64,000 bases of DNA from Desulfocicer sp963675955 (GCA_963675955.2 CAXXVR010000009.1:124001-188000), one strand, 5' to 3'; shown: positions 9,040 through 18,748, counted from the first letter of the stretch. The notes: generated from the letters alone by a model not told the origin. Made by a program: numbers and translations.

Positions 9040-10500
9040 TTACTTTACAGCGTTTTTATAAGCATCCATGATTGCTTGTTCCGGTACGAATGTATCTCCG
9101 CTGTTGTCAATAACTTTAAAATTAGCCTCAAGCCCTGCAACGTTGTGGAAGGCTGTATTGTTAAACCAGACAACTCCGCCAATATTGGGAAAAGTTGACA
9201 TGGCGTTATAGGCATTGGTAATCCAGTTCGCCTTACTATATTTGGCGTCGTCGTTGCATCCGATTTCTGCAATAATAACTTTTTTAGATGGGTGATATGC
9301 TGCCATTGTGTTTAAAAAATATCCAAATAACTGGCTGTTGAAAATATCTATAAATTCCAACCATCCCTGAGCTTGCATTAGTTTGTTTGAACCCCAGTTA
9401 TAGCCGGATACGCCTATCCAGTCTACGTAATTATCTCCGGGATAATACGCCTCAATATTATTCGAAGGATAGGGTACTTGAGAATCTGCCGCATAGTTTG
9501 GTGACCACATAAATTGAGCATTTGTGGCACCTGACTCTTTAAATATAGAGACAATATGCTGAAATGCCAAAATGAATTTTGATGGGTCATTACCATTGTT
9601 TGCGCCTGCCCACGGGTAATACACTCCGTTAAATTCATGCATAATTCTTAAAATTACTGGTTTTCCATATGAGATGACGTCTGCTGCAAATTGTTGAATA
9701 AAAGCATCATGAATACCTTGTGTGATGGAATCCAGACTGTAGTTTTGCTGAACAGAACCGGCACCTGCCTGCCACGGTTCCCAAGTAATGACGGGAGTAG
9801 CTCCTATGGTGGCAATCTGATCGTTTAAGAAGGTATTAAAGGGTGTGTATTGCCCATCTGTGCCTGCCCAAGAGGTGAAATAGCCGACTAGGGTATTGTG
9901 ACGTTCAAATGTTTCATTGGTACGACTTAACTCCAAGGCCCAATCATTGAATGGGGGTTGCCAGTCTTCAACAGGTGGGACATGAAAACCTATCTGGTAT
10001 CCATGGCTTGCCTGTACCGATATCTGTTGGGTAACGCTGGCTGTTGTGCTGCCGATATTTCCAATTTCCATCAGGATTGAATGGTCCCCGGCAGGCAAGG
10101 TTATATTACTTAAATTGATGGTAATTTTGTTGCCGTTAATTAAAAAATTTTCTGTGGGAAGTTGTAAAAAAAAGCTAGTGATGTCCAATCCATCAAAAGA
10201 AATCTTAAATGTTGCAGGGTTCAGTTGGTTTAAGGGTGTTGTTCCATTATCAACCGTAAAACTCAGGGCTGTGGGGTTACCTGTGGTTTTGGGGTTTCCA
10301 ATGGTATTGTTTCCCGGCCATATTGTTAAATCGGGGAGTAGGGAGTTTGATTCTGCGTCTAAAATTAAGGATGTGGGTTTTTCCTGCATATCTGGATCTT
10401 GCAAAACCAATGCCATAGCCGGGTCAAGCCAGGTAAGAACAAAAGCCGTAATGACAGCCATTGTCAGATTAGATGTTTTCCAATGCATAATGGTCACCAT
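9040..10500 (-). CDS. secreted GH26-family glycoside hydrolase (mannanase-like)
   Basis: 486 residues. A hydrophobic N-terminal segment (about 10-30) looks like a signal peptide. Residues about 55-165 resemble an Ig-like beta domain. The catalytic part contains ILRIMHEFNGVYYPW (proposed acid/base Glu) and KKVIIAEIGCND (proposed nucleophile Glu). This is the spacing and context of GH26 beta-mannanase/lichenase enzymes, with QFMWSPN and DWIGVSGYNW between them. The family normally cleaves beta-1,4-mannan or mixed-linkage glucan. Inside a polysaccharide locus it may instead trim or release the exported chain, as EPS-cluster hydrolases do. It is divergent from the gene at 10754. Confidence 0.85.
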   Translation of the reverse strand: MVTIMHWKTSNLTMAVITAFVLTWLDPAMALVLQDPDMQEKPTSLILDAESNSLLPDLTIWPGNNTIGNPKTTGNPTALSFTVDNGTTPLNQLNPATFKISFDGLDITSFFLQLPTENFLINGNKITINLSNITLPAGDHSILMEIGNIGSTTASVTQQISVQASHGYQIGFHVPPVEDWQPPFNDWALELSRTNETFERHNTLVGYFTSWAGTDGQYTPFNTFLNDQIATIGATPVITWEPWQAGAGSVQQNYSLDSITQGIHDAFIQQFAADVISYGKPVILRIMHEFNGVYYPWAGANNGNDPSKFILAFQHIVSIFKESGATNAQFMWSPNYAADSQVPYPSNNIEAYYPGDNYVDWIGVSGYNWGSNKLMQAQGWLEFIDIFNSQLFGYFLNTMAAYHPSKKVIIAEIGCNDDAKYSKANWITNAYNAMSTFPNIGGVVWFNNTAFHNVAGLEANFKVIDNSGDTFVPEQAIMDAYKNAVK

Positions 10501-10753
10501 AAATATTTAAAGTGTGATATCAATTTAAATCTTAATTCTAGTGTATAACACATATTAGCACCTTTAAAAAATTATTTTTGTGAAGTCACGTCAGTTTTCT
10601 GGGAGACTATTATAGCGCATGAACACATGGACTGGCTTTTTGATTATGGTTTACACGATTACTAAGATATGATAAAAGATATGGTTGATTAGTGACGTAG
10701 GCTAAAATATATAAGAGATGGGATGAAATATATAAAAATATAAGGGGTTTTCC

Positions 10754-11320
10754 ATGTCCAAGAGCTTTAGTTTTTTTGTTAAAATATGTGTGGTTTGGGT
10801 GGTTTTGGGGGCTCAGATTTTGATGGCCAATGACAGCAATAATATTGTCGCAAAGGCAGACGACTTTACAATTACCCAGGGTGAAATCCAATTGCTCCGA
10901 TCACGGATGAAATCCTTTTTTGAAACAACAGAAAAAGAGTATTGCAGAGCTCTTTTAAAAATAAAGCTATTTTCAAAAGAAGCAAGAAATGCCAAGATTG
11001 ATATGGATCCTGAAATTGCAGCGGAACTCAATCAGATGATTGATCAAAAACTATCTGATTTCTATATTAACAGGATAGTCGATACCTACGAACTCCCTGC
11101 TGGAACGGTTGAATCTTACTATAATTCCCACATGGATGCTTTTGTTGGGAAGGACGGTATGCCAATTCCCCTTGATGATGCCCTTAATCAAAAGATTCGA
11201 CAGAGCATCTTAAAAGCCAAGAAGTCTGAGATTGCAAATAAAGAGATGGAAAGGTTGGTAAAAAAGCACAATGTTGAGATTCTTAATCCTGCGTGGGCTG
11301 CAGAAGGATTGGTTCAATGA
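10754..11320 (+). CDS. exported SurA-N/PpiC-like protein lacking a PPIase domain
   Basis: 188 residues. A signal peptide covers about 1-25 (hydrophobic run ending near AQILMAND). The mature part begins NNIVAKADDFTITQGEIQLL and continues with helix-rich sequence containing LLKIKLFSKEARNAKIDMD and ELNQMIDQKLSDFYINR. This is the N-terminal helical chaperone pattern of SurA/PpiC proteins, but no parvulin domain follows. It probably acts in the periplasm as a chaperone or assembly factor for the neighbouring polysaccharide machinery. Its stop codon overlaps the start of the lipoprotein gene (ATGA), so the two are translationally coupled. Confidence 0.65.
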   Translation: MSKSFSFFVKICVVWVVLGAQILMANDSNNIVAKADDFTITQGEIQLLRSRMKSFFETTEKEYCRALLKIKLFSKEARNAKIDMDPEIAAELNQMIDQKLSDFYINRIVDTYELPAGTVESYYNSHMDAFVGKDGMPIPLDDALNQKIRQSILKAKKSEIANKEMERLVKKHNVEILNPAWAAEGLVQ

Positions 11321-11772
11321 ATAAGTTTGTTTTTATAGTAATTGGCTGTCTGACCATACTTTTTTTTTCAGGTTGTGGTTTTACGCCTAAAGTTTTACTT
11401 AAGTATGACGCCAAAATTCCTGAGGCCATCTATTTGTCAGAGGATCTGGAACAGAATCTCCTTGAGTATTGGGCGTTAAAATCCAATGGGGAGATTGATA
11501 AACTTTACGCCATGGAGGCTCCTTATATCAGGGAACTAACCCCGTTGTCTATTTATAAAAAAATTTTTACGGATATGCCCCCATTGGAAAAGTTAGAAAT
11601 ACTTAATGTGCGAGCTGACAGTAATCTTTATTATGAAATTACATTAATGCTTTATTATGAAAAGAAATCCGGTGAGATGTTCCCACCTGTGGTTATAGAT
11701 AAATGGGTCAAGGTAAATGGGGAATGGGCACATGTCATAAAGGATCCTGTTTTTAAAAATTATTTTCCATGA
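11317..11772 (+). CDS. small lipoprotein, function unknown
   Basis: 151 residues from ATG 11317, which overlaps the stop of the previous gene as ATGA. I prefer this start to an upstream in-frame GTG at 11293 because it puts the lipoprotein signal at the N-terminus: MNKFVFIVIGCLTILFFSGC, with lipobox FSGC. The mature part contains LLEYWALKSNGEIDKLYAMEAPYI and later VVIDKWVKVNGEWAHVI. That pattern of helix plus strands ending in a W-x-hydrophobic strand recalls NTF2-like folds. It sits between the SurA-like gene and the glycosyltransferase in a tight unit. The family was not recognised. Confidence 0.7.
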   Translation: MNKFVFIVIGCLTILFFSGCGFTPKVLLKYDAKIPEAIYLSEDLEQNLLEYWALKSNGEIDKLYAMEAPYIRELTPLSIYKKIFTDMPPLEKLEILNVRADSNLYYEITLMLYYEKKSGEMFPPVVIDKWVKVNGEWAHVIKDPVFKNYFP

Positions 11773-11776
11773 GCTT

Positions 11777-14260
11777 ATGATGAATGATCTATATGTAATA
11801 ATACCTGTTTATAAGGGAGTGGAAGCGACTAGAGCCTGTGTTGATTCTGTACTATCTCATACAAAAAAGTATAGCATTCTGATTATCAACGATGCCTCAC
11901 CCGATGCTGATATCAAAGCGTACCTTGACTCTTTGTGTTTGCCAGATCTTTTTATCAGTCATAATCCTATTAATATGGGGTTTGTTAAAACTGTAAATCG
12001 TGGTTTTGACTTTGATACCCAAAAAGATGTTGTTATACTTAATAGCGATACAATAGTTACTGCTGGATGGATTGAAAAGCTGCGTACCTGGGCATATTCT
12101 GACGCAAATGCCGCTACAGTAACGCCCATGTCTAATAATGCCACTATATGCAGTTATCCCAAAATATGCAGTCAAAATTATTTGCCGGATAATTTAACAC
12201 CGGATGCGCTTAATTTGCTCTTTGAAAAAGCATCTGCACTGCATGCCGATGAAATCATTGATATTCCAACCGGTGTTGGCTTTTGCCTCTATATCAAGCG
12301 TGAGTTTCTTGAAAAAGCGGGATACTTTGATGAGACTCTTTTTGGCACAGGTTACGGTGAAGAAAACGATTTTTGTATGAGATGCACCAAAAAAGGAGGA
12401 AGGCATCTGGTTGCTGCAGATACCTATATTTTTCATAACGAAGGCGTTTCTTTTGGTGCTAAGAGAAAACAGAAACAGACTAAAAAAGCCATTAAAACAC
12501 TAAATTTGATGTATCCGGGATACAATGAAAAAATTCAGCATTTTATGGAAACAGACTCTCTGATATCAATTCGTAGAAGTGTAGATATGCTGAGGTTTTC
12601 GGCAAGTAATAAGAAGGCAGTTCTGTTCGTCAGTCACGGAAAGGGCGGTGGCGTGGATAAACACGTTCGTGACCTATCGGGGATGCTTGAATCTGAAAGT
12701 TGTCGATCTTTTTTACTTGCCCCCTTAAAAAATCGTGGGGTAGCACTTTCTTGCGTCTCTCCTGCAGAAGAATTTTATATCGAGATAGATTCAAAAAATT
12801 GGCTTTCAAAGCTTGTGATCTTTTTGAAGTATTTTAAGGTATGTCATCTGCACTATCATCATATTATGGATTATCATGAAGATATTTATCGTCTGCCTGA
12901 AGAAATGGGATTGTTCTATGATTTTACACTTCATGATTTTTACATGTTTTGTCCTAATATATCAGGATACGTAGATGCGAAAGATGATTTCTGTGGATTT
13001 AATTCTCAAAACTCATGCAAATCATGTAGCTATACAAATCAGGAAAGCGCATTTATCTATAATCCCTATAAATCTGATATTGAAAAATTTAGAAAAACGA
13101 ATAGATTGTTTTTAAAAAAAGCCAGAAAGATTATAGCTCCTTCTCAAAGTACCAGGTCTATATATAATCAATACTACCCTGAGCTTAATATTGAAGTTTT
13201 TCCCCACCCGGAGTTGTATCTTTTTGAAGATCAAATGAGGGTAAATAAATTAAAAATTTCAGGATCGAAGCAAAATCGTTTTTTAAAAGGTGTGGGCAGA
13301 AATAAGGTAAGACTAAATGTGGGATTGCTTGGCGGGTTGAGTCCTAAAAAGGGGCGCAGAGTTTTTGAACGTTGTCTTGCCCTGTCACGGAAAAGAGCAT
13401 TGCCGGTACGTTGGATACTTGTAGGATATGCCGATCACTCTCAATTTTCAATGGCAGATGATCTGGTTATAACGGGTCAATATGATAAAGATGATCTACC
13501 CGCCCTTTTTGTTCAATATGGTATACAAATTGTCCTGCTTCCAGCAAAATGGCCGGAAACATATAGTTACACTTTGTCGGAATGTCTTGCCCTGAAGTGT
13601 CCTGTAATTGTGCCTTCCATAGGAGCCTTTGAAGAGCGAGTACGGGAAAGGAGGGGGGGGGTTATTTTGCCGTCCCCAATATCAGCAGATTCCATTATTG
13701 AGCAAATAGAACAACTTGTAATTCAACCAGATTTGATAGAGGATTTTAAAAATAAAATTTTGCCGTCTAATAATGAGGGCTTTAAAACATACTTTTATGA
13801 TATTTATAAATCCTTGACTTTTACAGGATCATGTACTAATGGATTTACTAAAGATTGGCTTGCTTCTAAAAATATATCAGATGATTTTGAAGGCTGTATT
13901 CCTGACGTTCTTGAACAATTGGTCCGGCAGTTTCTTTGCAAACAATCGTCTACTGAGTGTAGAAAAGTTAAAATGGAGTTTTTGTTAACCAGGAATCATG
14001 TTAAAAATCTGGGCATACATATAGGTAACTTGGAAACCATTCTGGAATCTGAACGAAAAAGACAAGAACTTACCCAGTGTCATGTGGTCAATATTCAAGC
14101 TGAGAATGAATTGGTAAAAAAGCAGAACAGCATGCTTCAGAATGAATTACAGGTCTTGATTAGACAAACCTCTACCATAAGGGGGGTTGCCTGTAGTTTT
14201 AAATTTTTGCTTCAAAGGGGCGTTATTTCATTCTTTCGAAGGCTTGTTTCTGTGTTTTGA
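11777..14260 (+). CDS. GT2-GT4 fusion glycosyltransferase
   Basis: 827 residues. Residues 1-250 form a GT2 domain (YVIIPVYKG; LNSDTIVT as the DXD-like site; GTGYGEENDFCMRC). Residues about 275-690 look like a GT-B/GT4 domain: VLFVSHGKGGGVDKHVRDL at the N-lobe, and ETYSYTLSECLALKCPVIV plus GAFEERV at the nucleotide-sugar site. Residues about 735-800 are predicted coiled coil. A hydrophobic/basic tail ends the protein. It could add two successive sugars. The start at ATG 11777 lies 4 bp after the lipoprotein stop. A second ATG at 11780 is an equal alternative. It completes a three-gene operon reading away from the GH26 gene. Confidence 0.87.
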   Translation: MMNDLYVIIPVYKGVEATRACVDSVLSHTKKYSILIINDASPDADIKAYLDSLCLPDLFISHNPINMGFVKTVNRGFDFDTQKDVVILNSDTIVTAGWIEKLRTWAYSDANAATVTPMSNNATICSYPKICSQNYLPDNLTPDALNLLFEKASALHADEIIDIPTGVGFCLYIKREFLEKAGYFDETLFGTGYGEENDFCMRCTKKGGRHLVAADTYIFHNEGVSFGAKRKQKQTKKAIKTLNLMYPGYNEKIQHFMETDSLISIRRSVDMLRFSASNKKAVLFVSHGKGGGVDKHVRDLSGMLESESCRSFLLAPLKNRGVALSCVSPAEEFYIEIDSKNWLSKLVIFLKYFKVCHLHYHHIMDYHEDIYRLPEEMGLFYDFTLHDFYMFCPNISGYVDAKDDFCGFNSQNSCKSCSYTNQESAFIYNPYKSDIEKFRKTNRLFLKKARKIIAPSQSTRSIYNQYYPELNIEVFPHPELYLFEDQMRVNKLKISGSKQNRFLKGVGRNKVRLNVGLLGGLSPKKGRRVFERCLALSRKRALPVRWILVGYADHSQFSMADDLVITGQYDKDDLPALFVQYGIQIVLLPAKWPETYSYTLSECLALKCPVIVPSIGAFEERVRERRGGVILPSPISADSIIEQIEQLVIQPDLIEDFKNKILPSNNEGFKTYFYDIYKSLTFTGSCTNGFTKDWLASKNISDDFEGCIPDVLEQLVRQFLCKQSSTECRKVKMEFLLTRNHVKNLGIHIGNLETILESERKRQELTQCHVVNIQAENELVKKQNSMLQNELQVLIRQTSTIRGVACSFKFLLQRGVISFFRRLVSVF

Positions 14261-14951
14261 ATAAATCAACAAAAGTATGTATTAGTCTATGGACTAACTC
14301 ATAGAAAGAATTTTAAATAAACATTAACTGCCTAAGCACTTTTTAATCTACCGTTTAATAAGCCGGAATTCAGGAGAAATGGCCATCTGGAGTTTGCTGA
14401 TTATATTCCCCTTATTAATATTAATGAGTTCACCTATAAATGGCACGTAAAAATGAGTGTTTTTTAGTTGTTTAAGTCGATCTTTGACAAGATTGGTTTG
14501 TGTTTTGTAAAATTTTATGAGAAATTTGTTTTAATATTTTGTAATCATAGGGCTTCTAGTTTTTATTGTGATTTTTGTTTACAGCCATGTATATAAACTC
14601 TCAATAAGTCGAGACATTCAGTGCGCCTTTTTGAGTAGTATCCAGGGCGTAAGGGGGAATCAGGCTTTGTCAGCCCGAGGCTATTGAGAAGTTACCCCAT
14701 GTATGTTCTACAGAAAATTTCTTCAATTGTTTTCTTGTGAGGTTTTGAAGATGTTTAGAAATAATAAATCTATATGGAATTTGAGGATTGGTGGCCTATA
14801 ATAGCTTTTTGGTTGAAATCGTGCAATGATGGTTGAATTCATACAGTTGGCATTTCGGTTCTATGTTTTTTTAGTGGTTATTATTTCTTTAAATAGGCTG
14901 AATTTGAAAATAACAAGACGTAGATAGCATTGTTTAGAAGATAACCGTGGG
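14261..14951. other. long AT-rich non-coding stretch
   Basis: No plausible gene on either strand. A short G+C-richer segment at about 14640-14695 stands out from the AT-rich background but matched no RNA family I know. A small stem (TTAGTC/GACTAA) lies at about 14283-14298 just after the glycosyltransferase gene. The sigma-54 promoter of the next gene begins at 14952. Confidence 0.6.
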
Positions 14952-14967
14952 TGGCATATAAATTGCT
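14952..14967 (+). promoter_or_regulatory. sigma-54 (-24/-12) promoter
   Basis: TGGCATATAAATTGCT fits the consensus TGGCACG-N4-TTGCW at all positions except two in the centre. The invariant GG (14953-14954) and GC (14965-14966) have exactly the required 10-bp spacing. It points toward the secreted-protein gene that starts at 15122 and would give a leader of about 140 nt. Confidence 0.75.
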
Positions 14968-15121
14968 TTCAAATTTAAAGTTTATTATGAAGTTATTTTT
15001 TTAAGAATAGATTAATGGAATAAATAATAAAAGGAGGTAGGGAGACTAAAAAAAATATTAAATGTTCTTGCAGGATTGAAAAAAGATGATTTATTAACTG
15101 ATAATGTTTTGGAGGAAAAAA

Positions 15122-16402
15122 ATGAGAAAAGTTGGATTGAAAGCATTTTGTTTTACGTTGATTTGCGCCATGATTTTCGCTGGTAGCGCTTTTGCGAACA
15201 ATGCCGCTGATCATGTTTCTATTGCACCAAATGGGAAGGGTGATGTTCTTATCTTCCCCGCATATTTCACCGGGTCCGGTTGGACATCTAAACTTATTGT
15301 TACAAACACTAGCTTGACAGACAGCGTTGTCGCAAAGGTAGTTATCAGAAGTAAGGAAAGAAGCCAGGAATTAAGAGATTTTATGATTTTTCTTTCTCCT
15401 GCAGATGTCTGGACTGGAACTTTAATGACTGGAACTGATGGTCGTCCTCATATCGTGAGTAGCGATGATAGTTGTCTCGTAACTAGCTCTGCATTCGCTA
15501 CAGCCGCAACCCCATTTGATGTTGATCTTCAAGATGCTTGCCCTGGTGACACAAATGAGCTGGGATACGTGACTGTTATTCAAGGGGCATCATTTAATAT
15601 AGCTCCAAATAAACCTGGTGTTGCTAAACCAGCTATTTTAGCTGCTTATAATGCATGGGCTGCCAATGCAAACACACCCATAAATAGCCTTGCCGGTCAA
15701 ATGGAAATTAACAATTCAATCGCGCAGGTCTCTTATGCCCTTAACGCAACTACTTTGAAAAATTATGATTACAATGTTGCAACTCAGATGACTATCCAGA
15801 ATGAGACCAAATTGGGCGAGTCTGCTAATAACAGCATAGGCGAAGTAGAGGCAGTTTTGGCAAAAGACGATCTTGTTATTCCTTACTATGCACAAAGCAA
15901 GGGTTCCGTTTTTGCGATTGCATCTTTCCCGACTAAACTTGCTGGATACCCCTGTGGTACAGAAAGAACTTCATGGTTGAATCAGTTCACTGGCTTTCCA
16001 TCACCAGCTTATTCTTTGAGCGCTTATGACCTTGAAGAAAACACAGTCGTTCCTGCATCTCAGTTTGTATCTCCCCAGCCCCAGGGAACTGTTAACACAT
16101 TCCCGAGTGAAGTAAATTATCTTTCCGTTTCAGATCTTCCAGGCACTTTTGACGAAGGGTGGATGAGCATCAGCAGCGCTGGTATTGCCAATTATGTCAC
16201 CAACACTGCCACGTTATCAGGTGCACCTTTCTCTTACAAAGGTTATCCCATGATTGCCAGCTCAATGCGTTTCAACAATGAAGGACATGCTGGATGGCTC
16301 TATAATGCACATAGCCTTGGTGATGTAGATCTTGATGCCAGTGGCACTGTTAATTCTGATGCAGAATTTAATTATCATTTCTGGGGACAGACTGATAACT
16401 AA
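15122..16402 (+). CDS. secreted protein, function unknown
   Basis: 426 residues from ATG 15122, preceded by GGAGG at 15111-15115. An in-frame ATG at 15104 overlaps that ribosome site and is less likely. The signal peptide is MRKVGLKAFCFTLICAMIFA followed by GSAFA and the mature start NNAADHV. The mature protein opens with GKGDVLIFPAYFTGSGWTSK and has a beta-rich look with few lysines. Near the C-terminus DLDASGTVNSDAE resembles an EF-hand-like calcium loop. I believe similar secreted proteins occur in related sulfate reducers, but no function is known to me. It has its own sigma-54 promoter and a strong terminator. It is a candidate cargo of the type II secretion system in this window. Confidence 0.85.
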   Translation: MRKVGLKAFCFTLICAMIFAGSAFANNAADHVSIAPNGKGDVLIFPAYFTGSGWTSKLIVTNTSLTDSVVAKVVIRSKERSQELRDFMIFLSPADVWTGTLMTGTDGRPHIVSSDDSCLVTSSAFATAATPFDVDLQDACPGDTNELGYVTVIQGASFNIAPNKPGVAKPAILAAYNAWAANANTPINSLAGQMEINNSIAQVSYALNATTLKNYDYNVATQMTIQNETKLGESANNSIGEVEAVLAKDDLVIPYYAQSKGSVFAIASFPTKLAGYPCGTERTSWLNQFTGFPSPAYSLSAYDLEENTVVPASQFVSPQPQGTVNTFPSEVNYLSVSDLPGTFDEGWMSISSAGIANYVTNTATLSGAPFSYKGYPMIASSMRFNNEGHAGWLYNAHSLGDVDLDASGTVNSDAEFNYHFWGQTDN

Positions 16403-16441
16403 GATTTTGTCAATAGTAAATTAGGTTTGTTTTGAATAATT

Positions 16442-16486
16442 AATAAAGCAACGGGTTCGAGAAATCAGTTTCCCCGTTGCTTTATT
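16442..16486 (+). terminator. intrinsic terminator
   Basis: A 14-bp perfect stem (arms 16442-16455 and 16473-16486, core AAAGCAACGGG) has a 17-nt loop and T-rich sequence after it. It lies 40 bp after the stop of the secreted-protein gene. Confidence 0.88.
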
Positions 16487-16655
16487 TACTTCTAGTACCA
16501 ATTTTTTTAAGAAATATTATTTGTGACCTTTCAACTATTGACGGGAAGGAAAGAGATCAAAAAATTAAATTTGTTGAATTTTTGGAAGCAAAATATCAAA
16601 TAAAAACAATAAATGGTTTAACATTGCTCCTAAGGTTAAATTGAGGATTTGTGTT

Positions 16656-18515
16656 ATGGACAAAAAAAGTATACTCATTGCGGTTTTGTTAGATTTGCTC
16701 ATAATCTTCTCCTGTGCTATTGGGGGTGCTGCTGAATCTTCTGCCGATTATTATTCAATTCATGAAGAGTCTGTATCTGTAGATTACTCTGCTTATACAC
16801 TTTCTAAACCAGAAGATCCAAGCAGTTCTATAATTACAGTTCCCGAATCAAAAAGCTTTAAAGGTTTTTTAAACCTCTATAATCTTAATGACTCGATTAT
16901 TTCATGTAATGAAGAAGGTAATCCTGTTGGTTGTCCTGCATTGGATGAGAAACTGTGGTTGCCCAGTATCTTCTGGGGGACCGCTGGTGTTAATCCTCCG
17001 ATTATTGGCACACCTCGATTCAGGATGTTTGTACCACCAGGAACAATTCAAATCACTCTTTACATGTACACTCAATATCAGCCATCTGTAAAAGTAGCTG
17101 TAAGATTCAGACAGCCTCCTGAATGCATCAATTGTACATCCAGCCAGACCCAGTTTACCCAAGAATCTACATTTATGTTTGAAAAATTTGAAACAGAAGA
17201 TGTGCACTTGGTAAATGCCGGTGGTCATATAGATATATATTCTAAATCTTTGCAGGCGGCCCCAGATGCTTTTACCGACCCCTTGCCAATTGAACAGGGT
17301 GGATGGCTGTATGTTTATGTTTATGACCAGGCTTATGCTGTGGGACAGATTCAGTGTGCTATTAAAGTGAACACCACAAAATATATGGAATGGTTTGATA
17401 ACTACGATTACATAGAAGACAGCTATGGGCTGAATCTGGGCAGCACAACAATTCCTAATACTCTAAAAGGACAGGTTAAAGATAAAGCCACTGGAGCAGC
17501 TGTTGCGGATGTCAATTTGTACGCCTTTAATTATTCTAATTTAAAAATTTATTCAGCTAAAACAGATGCAGATGGCAAATACTTGATCAATCCTCTCTTG
17601 AATGGAGATTACCTTTTATTTACCCAATCCCCAGGAGGGCAGATTTTTGTATCCAGCAAGACATCTGATATTTATTCATTAAAGAATGGTACCCTTCAAA
17701 CAGTTGATTTTGATTATGATTCCCAGGCATCTTTTTCTATCTCCAATCAAACTTTTTCAGATGGAATAGATTATTGCAAGGCAAATCCTGAAAAGTGTGG
17801 CATTATAAATGTAACTGATGATTTTGATGTCCAACTAAAATATGTAAAAATTCCTAATATCACTGGTAGATATGATATCGGGTTTAAATATCAGCAAGCA
17901 GATTCCAACTGGACACTTGATAGTTACCCCCCTTCCAACGTGCAGACTCAAAATGAACAGATACTTGGAACTACTATTGCCTTGAGTGGGAAAGGTGCTG
18001 CTGGATCTAATGTTCTAAAGGGGACTCTCACCGACAAATCTTCTGGATCGCTAGCTGATATCTCTATTTATGCGATTGATTTTGAACATGAAAAGGTATT
18101 TTCAGCAACGACAATTGATCCTAATACTGGCTTCTATTCTTTTGATAATTTATCAGATGGAAAATATTTTTTGATTTTCGGTCAGTCAGCTCCTGGTTTA
18201 AAATTTTATGTTTTTAATAAAACTGCAGATTTATATTCACTGAGCAATGGAGCAGAGCAAACTGTTAACTTTGTTTTTGATTCGAGCATTTCCGGCAATG
18301 GAAGTCAAACATATGCGGATGGAAAACAGTATTGTGCTGAACACCCTGAAATATTTGATCTTATCAATGTTTCAAATAGTTTGGGTGTTTACTTAAAATC
18401 TCTTAAAATTCCATCTGTGCCAGATAGGTATGATATTGATTTTAATTTTATAGGTAGCCAGTCTGCACAAATATATTGGGAGATAGGAACAGTCTCACCT
18501 TCTGGTGTTCAGTGA
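16656..18515 (+). CDS. secreted protein with two tandem modules carrying CarboxypepD_reg-like domains
   Basis: 619 residues from ATG 16656, which follows GAGGA at 16643-16647 with good spacing. An in-frame TTG at 16641 lies before that site and is disfavoured. A signal peptide covers about 1-27 (ILIAVLLDLLIIFSCAIGGA). Two modules repeat. Each begins with a carboxypeptidase-regulatory-like beta domain (LKGQVKDKATGAAVADVNLY; LKGTLTDKSSGSLADISIY). Each continues with a DIYSLKNG/DLYSLSNG element, a YC-x-x-PE motif and an LK-x-x-KIP strand. The protein is probably extracellular or outer-membrane associated. Nothing enzymatic was seen. It could be another secretion substrate or a surface adhesin. 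Confidence 0.8.
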   Translation: MDKKSILIAVLLDLLIIFSCAIGGAAESSADYYSIHEESVSVDYSAYTLSKPEDPSSSIITVPESKSFKGFLNLYNLNDSIISCNEEGNPVGCPALDEKLWLPSIFWGTAGVNPPIIGTPRFRMFVPPGTIQITLYMYTQYQPSVKVAVRFRQPPECINCTSSQTQFTQESTFMFEKFETEDVHLVNAGGHIDIYSKSLQAAPDAFTDPLPIEQGGWLYVYVYDQAYAVGQIQCAIKVNTTKYMEWFDNYDYIEDSYGLNLGSTTIPNTLKGQVKDKATGAAVADVNLYAFNYSNLKIYSAKTDADGKYLINPLLNGDYLLFTQSPGGQIFVSSKTSDIYSLKNGTLQTVDFDYDSQASFSISNQTFSDGIDYCKANPEKCGIINVTDDFDVQLKYVKIPNITGRYDIGFKYQQADSNWTLDSYPPSNVQTQNEQILGTTIALSGKGAAGSNVLKGTLTDKSSGSLADISIYAIDFEHEKVFSATTIDPNTGFYSFDNLSDGKYFLIFGQSAPGLKFYVFNKTADLYSLSNGAEQTVNFVFDSSISGNGSQTYADGKQYCAEHPEIFDLINVSNSLGVYLKSLKIPSVPDRYDIDFNFIGSQSAQIYWEIGTVSPSGVQ

Positions 18516-18748
18516 TTTTAAAACTTGCACATATATAAAATTATCATAGATTTTTGGTAAACTACATCTAATTTTATCCATTCCGTTGATTAATGTGAGG
18601 TTTAGATATACATGATTTCAGACCGTTATTTTTTTATTGATCGGGATAGCTGAATTGAATAGACAGTCATCCAAAAGTACTCCAGATGCTGAAGGTTTTG
18701 AGGTCAGTGTAATATACTGTTAAGCAGTACGCGAGGATAATATAGGGT

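Noticed and set aside
10046..10510. 154-codon plus-strand frame
   Set aside because: Antisense to the GH26 gene, whose catalytic motifs are clear.
14640..14695. Possible cyclic-di-GMP or other riboswitch
   Set aside because: The conserved cores of the classes I know are absent, and the segment is far from the next start codon.
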